The notes beneath the pieces were generated by a model. That model was given only the letters and a program-made list of their open reading frames with translations. It was not told where the DNA came from and did no database searches. A DNA stretch of 5,854 bases from an uncultured Oceanospirillaceae bacterium (GTDB lineage: Bacteria > Pseudomonadota > Gammaproteobacteria > Pseudomonadales > Balneatricaceae): positions 1 to 5,854 of the forward strand of contig CAMIIY010000144.1 in NCBI GenBank assembly GCA_946221045.1, in the 5' to 3' direction. Shown in pieces: positions 1 through 5,854 of this stretch. A program made the translations under genes and the position numbers. Each line of letters opens with the position of its first letter. Within the stretch, counting starts at the first letter, position 1.

Positions 1-32
1 CTTCGCCTTGCATCTGTAGGCTTAACGGTCCG

Positions 33-58
33 CTGAGAAACTATAGGACTTATTCGTA
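33..58 (-). repeat. 26-base element, copy 1, inverted relative to the copy before fadB
   Basis: This segment matches the reverse complement of 2580-2605 at 24 of 26 positions. The core ATAGGACTTATTCGTA (43-58) is identical in both copies. Read on the minus strand it contains TATAGT (45-40), a 5/6 match to a sigma-70 -10 box, and the copy before fadB has TATGGT at the same place. The simplest reading is a leftward promoter or operator of the same class as the fadBA one, serving a divergent gene beyond the left edge. The repeat is seen directly; its role is inferred. Confidence 0.6.
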
Positions 59-78
59 CCTTCCCTAAGTGGTGTTAA

Positions 79-106
79 TGATCTGAGTTGTCTCATGCTC
101 CGTAAC
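79..106 (+). promoter_or_regulatory. possible ECF-sigma (RpoE/ChrR-type) promoter for the four-gene operon
   Basis: TGATCT at 79-84 is followed after 16 bases by CGTAAC at 101-106. This resembles the TGATC and -10 CGTA/TA pattern that I recall for the singlet-oxygen-responsive RpoE/ChrR group of ECF sigma factors. It would start transcription just before the ribosome binding site at 113-119. The genes downstream are of types found in that regulon, which supports the call, but the match is short and judged by eye. A sigma-70 promoter elsewhere in 1-127, or readthrough from the left, is not excluded. Confidence 0.33.
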
Positions 107-127
107 ACGGGTGAGGAGAGTGCTCTG

Positions 128-631
128 ATGTCGAAAAATATCTGGATAAATCTTGCCGGATTTCAGCTGATCTGGTGGATGTCTGTTTTGCTGGGCAATG
201 CGGCACTGCCCTGGGTATTCATGATGCTGGCTTTACATCTGGTTTTTCATCCCGAGCGGACCTCCGAAGCTTCGGTCATGCTGATCTGTGCGCTGTGCGG
301 CATTATTGTGGATGGGGTACTGACGCTGTTGGGGGTATTCAGGTTTGCTGAAGCCGGCCTGATTCTGCCCTTCTGGTTGCTGGCACTCTGGCTGGCTTTT
401 TGTGCAACACTGCGCCAGGGCCTGATCTGGTTCAGGGGGCGCTACCTGCTGGCGGCCCTGTCAGGCGGGCTATCTGCTGCGCTGACTTATATGGCTGCAG
501 CCAAACTGGGTGCGGTTGAGCTTGGGTTTACCGATGGGCAGACCTTCCTGCTGCTGACCCTGATCTGGTCTGGACTGTTTCCCCTGTTGTTACTGCTGAG
601 TCAACGTCTGGAGCGAAATTATGTGGGTTAA
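128..631 (+). CDS. DUF2878 family inner-membrane protein
   Basis: This encodes a 167-residue, very hydrophobic protein with no signal peptide cleavage site. Segments near residues 8-23, 25-40, 48-71, 77-95, 105-126 and 138-157 look membrane-spanning, giving about six passes. The N-terminal pattern NLAGFQLIWW followed by a hydrophobic run, and the overall size, fit the DUF2878 family of unknown function. I chose the ATG at 128 over the one at 95 because GAGGAGA (113-119) lies at good spacing before it and the family-like sequence begins there; residues from the earlier start look non-homologous. It is the first gene of a four-gene operon and its end overlaps the next gene by 11 bases. The biochemical role is unknown. 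Membrane location is well supported; the family name is from pattern recognition. Confidence 0.8.
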   Translation: MSKNIWINLAGFQLIWWMSVLLGNAALPWVFMMLALHLVFHPERTSEASVMLICALCGIIVDGVLTLLGVFRFAEAGLILPFWLLALWLAFCATLRQGLIWFRGRYLLAALSGGLSAALTYMAAAKLGAVELGFTDGQTFLLLTLIWSGLFPLLLLLSQRLERNYVG

Positions 632-1127
632 ATATATTGGCATTGGCTGGTTACTGAGTGCTGCGCTCTGGGTACAGGCAGATCAGCGCAATATGCCGGA
701 CTGGCCGGAGGTGGGTCGGGCAAAACTGGAAGTGCTCTGGTTCGATATCTACAACGCTACGCTGTCTGCCCCACAGGGTCGATTTGCTGGCTTTTCAGCC
801 CCGCTGCTGCTGCAGGTAAAGTACCTGCGTGACTTTAAAGGTGAAGCCCTGGTGAAAGAAACCGATAAACAGATGCGCCCGTTTTCGTCGCCGCAGGAGC
901 GGGCAACATGGCTGCCTCAGTTACAGGCGCTCTGGCCGGATATCAAACAGGGAGATCAACTGGCGTTTGAGATCACGCCGAACGGAGAGGGGCACTTTTA
1001 TTACAACCAGCGTTGGCTGGGAACGGTGTCTGATCTCGGGTTCCCTGCAGCGTTTGTCAAAATCTGGTTGGCAAGCGAGAGTGAATACCCTGAACTGGCA
1101 CGGCAACTGAGGGGGGAAGGTCGATGA
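621..1127 (+). CDS. exported chalcone isomerase-like domain protein
   Basis: This is a 168-residue protein with a clear N-terminal signal peptide: Lys4, a hydrophobic core and a VQA cleavage site near residue 20, predicting a periplasmic mature protein of about 148 residues. The mature part has the KLEVLWFDIYNATL strand pattern and the later region around LGFPAAFVKIWL (residues 139-150), both typical of the bacterial chalcone isomerase-like family (Chalcone_3 type). Members of this family usually lack proven isomerase activity, and some related folds bind fatty acids, so a lipid-binding role is possible but unproven. The start overlaps the upstream stop by 11 bases and has GGAG at 610-613 as ribosome binding site, implying translational coupling. 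The stop overlaps the next ATG in ATGA. Confidence 0.78.
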   Translation: MWVKYIGIGWLLSAALWVQADQRNMPDWPEVGRAKLEVLWFDIYNATLSAPQGRFAGFSAPLLLQVKYLRDFKGEALVKETDKQMRPFSSPQERATWLPQLQALWPDIKQGDQLAFEITPNGEGHFYYNQRWLGTVSDLGFPAAFVKIWLASESEYPELARQLRGEGR

Positions 1128-1693
1128 AGTTTTGTTTCTCGGTTGCCCTGCTGCTGATGGCGGGCTGTGCCAGCAATATTGATGAATATAAAGGGACCGA
1201 ACCGACACTGGTGCTGAGTGAGTTCTTCAGTGGTCATCTGGAAGCCCATGGCATCGTGCAGGATGGTTCGGGCAAGGTGGTTCGGCGTTTTAAGGCTGAT
1301 CTGTTGGGACACTGGCAGGGAGATAAGGGTGTACTGGATGAGCAGTTTCTGTTTGCTGACGGTGAAGAACAGGCCCGATGCTGGCAATTAGACCGCAAGG
1401 GTAACCAGTATACCGGGCGGGCCGGTGATGTGGTCGGTATCGCACAGGGGCAGGTCGCCGGCAATGCCCTGCACTGGAACTATCAGCTGGAGGTTCCGGT
1501 AGAGGGAAAGGTCTGGGTACTGACACTGGATGACTGGATGTACCTGCTGGACCAGGAGTATCTGATCAACCGCACCGGCATGTACAAATTTGGTTTTAAA
1601 GTTGGCGAGATAACACTCTTTATCCGGAAAATCTCCGATCAGCCCCACCGTAATCTGACCGAAGGTTGTGGTCTGAATGAGGGGGCTGCATGA
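1124..1693 (+). CDS. DUF3833 family lipoprotein
   Basis: This encodes a 189-residue protein that begins with a lipoprotein signal ending in LMAGC. Cys15 would be lipidated after signal peptidase II cleavage. The residue after it is Ala, not Asp, so sorting to the outer membrane by the Lol system is expected. The mature part has the conserved DUF3833 features: RCWQLDRKGNQYTG, GDVVGIAQG, GNALHWNY, DDWMYLLDQ and KFGFKVGE between residues 85 and 162. The function of the family is unknown. A strong ribosome binding site, GGGGGGAAGG, sits at 1111-1120, and ATGA overlaps join it to the genes on both sides. The short tail after residue 171, with two of the three mature cysteines, is less conserved-looking. 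I recall this family beside SDR and cyclopropane-synthase-like genes, suggesting an envelope lipid role. Confidence 0.85.
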   Translation: MKFCFSVALLLMAGCASNIDEYKGTEPTLVLSEFFSGHLEAHGIVQDGSGKVVRRFKADLLGHWQGDKGVLDEQFLFADGEEQARCWQLDRKGNQYTGRAGDVVGIAQGQVAGNALHWNYQLEVPVEGKVWVLTLDDWMYLLDQEYLINRTGMYKFGFKVGEITLFIRKISDQPHRNLTEGCGLNEGAA

Positions 1694-2457
1694 ATCTGCC
1701 GTGGAAATATTGCTGGATCACCGGTGCTGGCCGTGGCATTGGTCGGGCATTAGCACAGCGGCTGGCTGAAGCAGGGGTGACCGTTTATGCCAGCGCCCGT
1801 ACTCAGTCTGAGCTTGAGTCCCTGCAGCAGGACTGTGCTCACTGTAGCGGTGCCATTATTCCCCAGCCAGTTGATATTACGCAGCCTGAGCAGATCAATG
1901 CGCTTTGGCAGCAATGGAAGGAGCAGTCTGCACTGCCGGATCTGGTAGTGCTCAATGCAGGTACTCATAAGCCGGTATCTGCAAAAGCGTTTACTGCTGA
2001 AGCCTGTGCATCGTTGTGGCAGGTCAACCTGCAGGGCACAGTCAACTGTCTGGAGCCGGCGCTGCAACAGATGCTTGGTCATGGTGGCGGACAGATCGCC
2101 GTGATGGCATCGGTTGCGGGTTATCGCGGGTTACCCACCGCCTCAATCTATGGTGCCAGCAAGGCGGCGCTGATCAATCTGTGTGAAGCGCTGAGGCTGG
2201 ATCTGAAGGGCACAGGCATTAAGCTGCAACTGATCAATCCCGGTTTTGTCCGCACGCCACTGACCGACCTGAACCGCTTTGAAATGCCCTGCTTGATGGA
2301 GCCTGATGTGGCCGCCGGTCGCATTCTCAAGGGGTTGCTCAGTGCACAGTTTGAGATCACCTTTCCAAAACGTTTTACCTATGTCCTGAAGTGCCTGCGT
2401 CTGTTGCCGTATCGTCTCTATTTCGCCCTGACCGGACGTATGGTTGTGCCAGACTGA
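1690..2457 (+). CDS. short-chain dehydrogenase/reductase (SDR), probably NADP(H)-dependent
   Basis: This is a 255-residue classical SDR. The nucleotide-binding motif TGAGRGIG is at residues 11-18, Asp62 follows the beta3 strand, and NAG is at 89-91. The catalytic tetrad is Asn113, Ser141, Tyr154 and Lys158 (YxxxK), with the usual 13-residue Ser-Tyr spacing. Ser35 and Arg37 after the second strand favour NADP(H) over NAD(H). NPGFVRTPL (183-191) is the usual substrate-loop region. The last 30 residues (FPKRF, then KCLRLLPYRLYFALTGRM) are basic and hydrophobic and may sit on the membrane, pointing to a lipid-type substrate; that is inference. The start lies in an ATGA overlap with the lipoprotein gene behind GAGGGGG (1679-1685). 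It is the last gene of the operon. The substrate is unknown. Confidence 0.92.
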   Translation: MNLPWKYCWITGAGRGIGRALAQRLAEAGVTVYASARTQSELESLQQDCAHCSGAIIPQPVDITQPEQINALWQQWKEQSALPDLVVLNAGTHKPVSAKAFTAEACASLWQVNLQGTVNCLEPALQQMLGHGGGQIAVMASVAGYRGLPTASIYGASKAALINLCEALRLDLKGTGIKLQLINPGFVRTPLTDLNRFEMPCLMEPDVAAGRILKGLLSAQFEITFPKRFTYVLKCLRLLPYRLYFALTGRMVVPD

Positions 2458-2491
2458 CCACACATCAACGCCTGAGTTATTGCTTTTAAAC

Positions 2492-2522
2492 GCTTTTCTG
2501 CAAAGCTGACATTTTCTGTCAG
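2492..2522 (+). terminator. paired small hairpins after the SDR gene, possible weak terminator
   Basis: GCTTT (2492-2496) can pair with AAAGC (2502-2506). Overlapping its last base, CTGACA (2506-2511) pairs perfectly with TGTCAG (2517-2522) around a TTTTC loop. A run of five T follows only at 2535-2539, so this is not a textbook intrinsic terminator. It lies 34 bases after the SDR stop, where the first operon should end. The palindrome at 2506-2522 could instead be an operator. Confidence 0.3.
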
Positions 2523-2570
2523 TGATCTCGCTGCTTTTTGTCATTGTTGAATGGCCATCGCCAACTAGTA

Positions 2571-2598
2571 TTTACCTTATACGAATAAGTCCTATGGT
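2571..2598 (+). promoter_or_regulatory. possible sigma-70 promoter of fadBA
   Basis: TTTACC (2571-2576) and TATGGT (2593-2598), 16 bases apart, each match the -35 and -10 consensus at 4 of 6 positions. The -10 box lies inside the 26-base element that is duplicated, inverted, at 33-58, where it reads TATAGT. Transcription would start near 2605, giving a leader of about 100 bases. No E. coli-type FadR operator is seen. The pairing is weak by itself; the duplicated -10 box is the main support. Confidence 0.35.
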
Positions 2599-2605
2599 CT
2601 CTCAG
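2580..2605 (+). repeat. 26-base element, copy 2, upstream of fadB
   Basis: This copy begins TACGAATAAGTCCTAT (2580-2595), an exact reverse complement of 43-58, and continues for ten bases with two mismatches to CTCAG. It ends 101 bases before the fadB start. Because it sits in a promoter region with a -10-like box inside, it is probably a regulator site or core promoter rather than the end of a mobile element. No transposase lies between the copies and no target duplication flanks them. Confidence 0.6.
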
Positions 2606-2706
2606 GCTTTCAGTCCGATGTGGAATCAAGGCGCTTCTTTGCAGAAATCTGTCAAAAAGATTCCTTAGATAACTGCGTCAACCCACGGCACAGGATGGAT
2701 ACGCAT

Positions 2707-5854
<3,148 letters not shown>

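Noticed and set aside
1..36. End of an upstream + strand gene (frame 1 open to TGA at 34-36)
   Set aside because: Eleven codons are too few to recognise, and the stop overlaps the 26-base element; it cannot be supported or excluded.
95..127. An earlier ATG for the DUF2878 gene
   Set aside because: No ribosome binding site precedes it, while GAGGAGA sits correctly for ATG 128 and the putative promoter -10 would overlap the earlier start.
921..1387. Minus-strand open frames of 95 and 128 codons opposite the chalcone isomerase-like and DUF3833 genes
   Set aside because: They lie entirely opposite well-supported coding sequence, have no recognisable motif and no ribosome binding site; the same holds for the other antisense frames across fadB and fadA.
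33..2605. The inverted 26-base copies as terminal repeats of a transposon or MITE carrying the operon
   Set aside because: There is no transposase or recombinase between them, no target duplication beside them, and both fall in promoter positions.
2620..2706. A 29-residue N-terminal extension of FadB from GTG 2620
   Set aside because: The residues resemble no FadB, no ribosome binding site precedes the GTG, and the family start aligns at 2707/2710.
2458..2706. An E. coli-type FadR operator (CTGGTCNGACCAG-like) in front of fadB
   Set aside because: No palindrome of that kind is present in the gap; GGTCTCTC at 2596-2603 has only a half-site resemblance.

Overview
The window looks like chromosomal DNA of a free-living gammaproteobacterium, probably marine or aquatic. 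The order fadB then fadA in one operon, with FadB about 716 residues long, is the gammaproteobacterial arrangement. The four upstream genes belong to families (DUF2878, chalcone isomerase-like, DUF3833, short-chain dehydrogenase) that I recall clustering in marine gammaproteobacteria. Genus cannot be told from the sequence alone. No phage, insertion sequence, CRISPR array, tRNA or rRNA is visible.

Layout. Positions 1-127 are a control region. It holds a possible rightward ECF-sigma-type promoter and one copy of a 26-base element that is repeated, inverted, in front of fadB. Positions 128-2457 are a tight four-gene operon on the + strand: an inner-membrane DUF2878 protein, an exported chalcone isomerase-like protein, a DUF3833 lipoprotein and an NADP-type short-chain dehydrogenase. 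Every junction overlaps, by 11, 4 and 4 bases. Positions 2458-2706 are a non-coding gap with two small hairpins, the second 26-base element and a plausible fadBA promoter. Positions 2707-4857 encode FadB, the hydratase/dehydrogenase subunit of the beta-oxidation complex. From 4868 to the window edge runs fadA, the thiolase subunit. Its reading frame is broken near 5296-5301 by what looks like one missing G, and its C-terminus lies outside the window.

How the genes work together. FadB and FadA form the soluble complex that performs the last three steps of each fatty acid beta-oxidation cycle. The upstream operon appears to act on or in the envelope: one polytopic membrane protein, one periplasmic protein, one lipoprotein and one cytoplasmic reductase with a basic-hydrophobic tail. 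From memory, such genes sit beside cyclopropane-fatty-acid-synthase-like genes in membrane lipid modification clusters controlled by an RpoE/ChrR-type ECF sigma factor. Those lipid-modifying partners are not in this window, so that role is inference.

The two points most worth a second look are the shared inverted 26-base element, which may mark a second fad-type promoter firing leftward out of the window, and the one-base frame break in fadA, which happens to create an ATGA stop/start junction.
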